Position numbers and translations under genes: made by a program. Of a DNA stretch of 64,000 bases, positions 63,809 to 64,000 are shown in pieces. Numbering within the stretch: the first letter of the stretch is position 1; the number at the start of each line of letters is the position of its first letter. Below the pieces are notes generated by a model, which was not told the DNA's origin, made no database searches, and was given only the letters and a program-made list of their open reading frames with translations. The DNA comes from DASXKD01 sp963734725 (GTDB lineage: Bacteria > Actinomycetota > Actinomycetes > Streptosporangiales > Streptosporangiaceae), in assembly GCA_963734725.1 (NCBI GenBank), contig CAVTIX010000020.1, positions 124,001 to 188,000 of the forward strand, written 5' to 3'.

Positions 63809-64000
63809 ATGTCTAGCCGCGTACAACTCGCCCTCAACGTCGACGACATCGGCCAGGCCATCGCCTTCTACACCAAGCTGTTCGGCGCCGAGCCCGCCAA
63901 GGTCCGGCCTGGGTATGCGAACTTCGCCATCACCGAGCCGCCGCTGAAGCTGGTCTTGCTGGAAAACCCCGGCCAGGGCGGCAGCCTCAACCACCTCGGC
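63809..64000 (+). CDS. VOC family protein, CadI/ArsI-like (3' cut by window)
   Basis: First 64 residues: SSRVQLALNVDDIGQAIAFY, TKLFGAEPAKVRPGYANFAI, PPLKLVLLENPG. This is the start of the CadI/ArsI group of glyoxalase-fold proteins; ArsI is an Fe(II) C-As lyase that demethylates methylarsenite. The conserved cysteine pair lies beyond the window, so the activity cannot be checked. GGGAGG lies seven bases before the ATG. Confidence 0.82.
   Translation, partial: MSSRVQLALNVDDIGQAIAFYTKLFGAEPAKVRPGYANFAITEPPLKLVLLENPGQGGSLNHLG

Overview
The window is chromosomal DNA from a very high-GC actinomycete. The evidence is the gene order (pepA, lpd, sucB, TIGR01777, lipB, lipA, DUF4191, RDD, glnA), the abundance of GTG starts, the TANNNT boxes placed 6-7 nt before start codons (leaderless transcripts), a GlnR operator before glnA, and an actinobacterial type of integrative element. 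A relative of the Streptosporangiales is plausible, but the genus cannot be fixed from the sequence.

Bases 1 to about 27,230 are core chromosome. They hold the tail of a membrane Ser/Thr kinase, an FHA protein, a J-domain protein, a lipoprotein, a sulfurtransferase, a TnpB/omega-RNA scar, a phosphodiesterase with a DUF5998 partner, a HIT protein, a two-component pair whose regulator carries a one-base frameshift in its HTH, a COG4280-like membrane protein, a ChrB-like protein, a secreted phosphoesterase and leucyl aminopeptidase. Next come the E3 and E2 subunits of a 2-oxoacid dehydrogenase complex and the lipoate synthesis genes lipB and lipA that supply its cofactor. A HisRS of unusual type, DUF4191, RDD and GlnR-controlled glnA complete this part.

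From 27,207 onward the window is a mobile-element array. The last codons of glnA are repeated at 56,061 and 61,257. Each copy is followed 74-76 bp later by short arm-type repeats. The second and third copies are also preceded by arm-type repeats and by three CAACG/CAATG motifs at 10-bp spacing. I read this as three related integrative elements stacked at the 3' end of glnA. Element A (about 27.2-56.1 kb) is decayed: only the last ~54 residues of its tyrosine integrase remain. It carries a MobF relaxase-helicase with an oriT-like inverted repeat, a PIG-L deacetylase, paralogous membrane proteins, an aquaporin, a frameshifted solute-binding protein, two large LuxR-type regulators, two MFS transporters and scars of ISL3, IS110, an amino-acid permease, a CDF transporter and a GMC oxidoreductase. 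Element B (about 56.1-61.3 kb) is plasmid-like: a RecA-fold Rep-type ATPase with iterons and a hairpin inside its 3' end, small zinc-ribbon and coiled-coil proteins, a secreted protein and a small GntR repressor beside the attachment site. Element C begins at 61,280 with paralogues of the B-end genes, followed by an arsenic module (arsM, two arsR, and a CadI/ArsI-like VOC protein cut by the window end).

At least five genes carry single-base frameshifts, most of them in the island. Some may be real decay and some may be sequence errors; reads are needed to tell them apart. No tRNA, rRNA or CRISPR array was seen.
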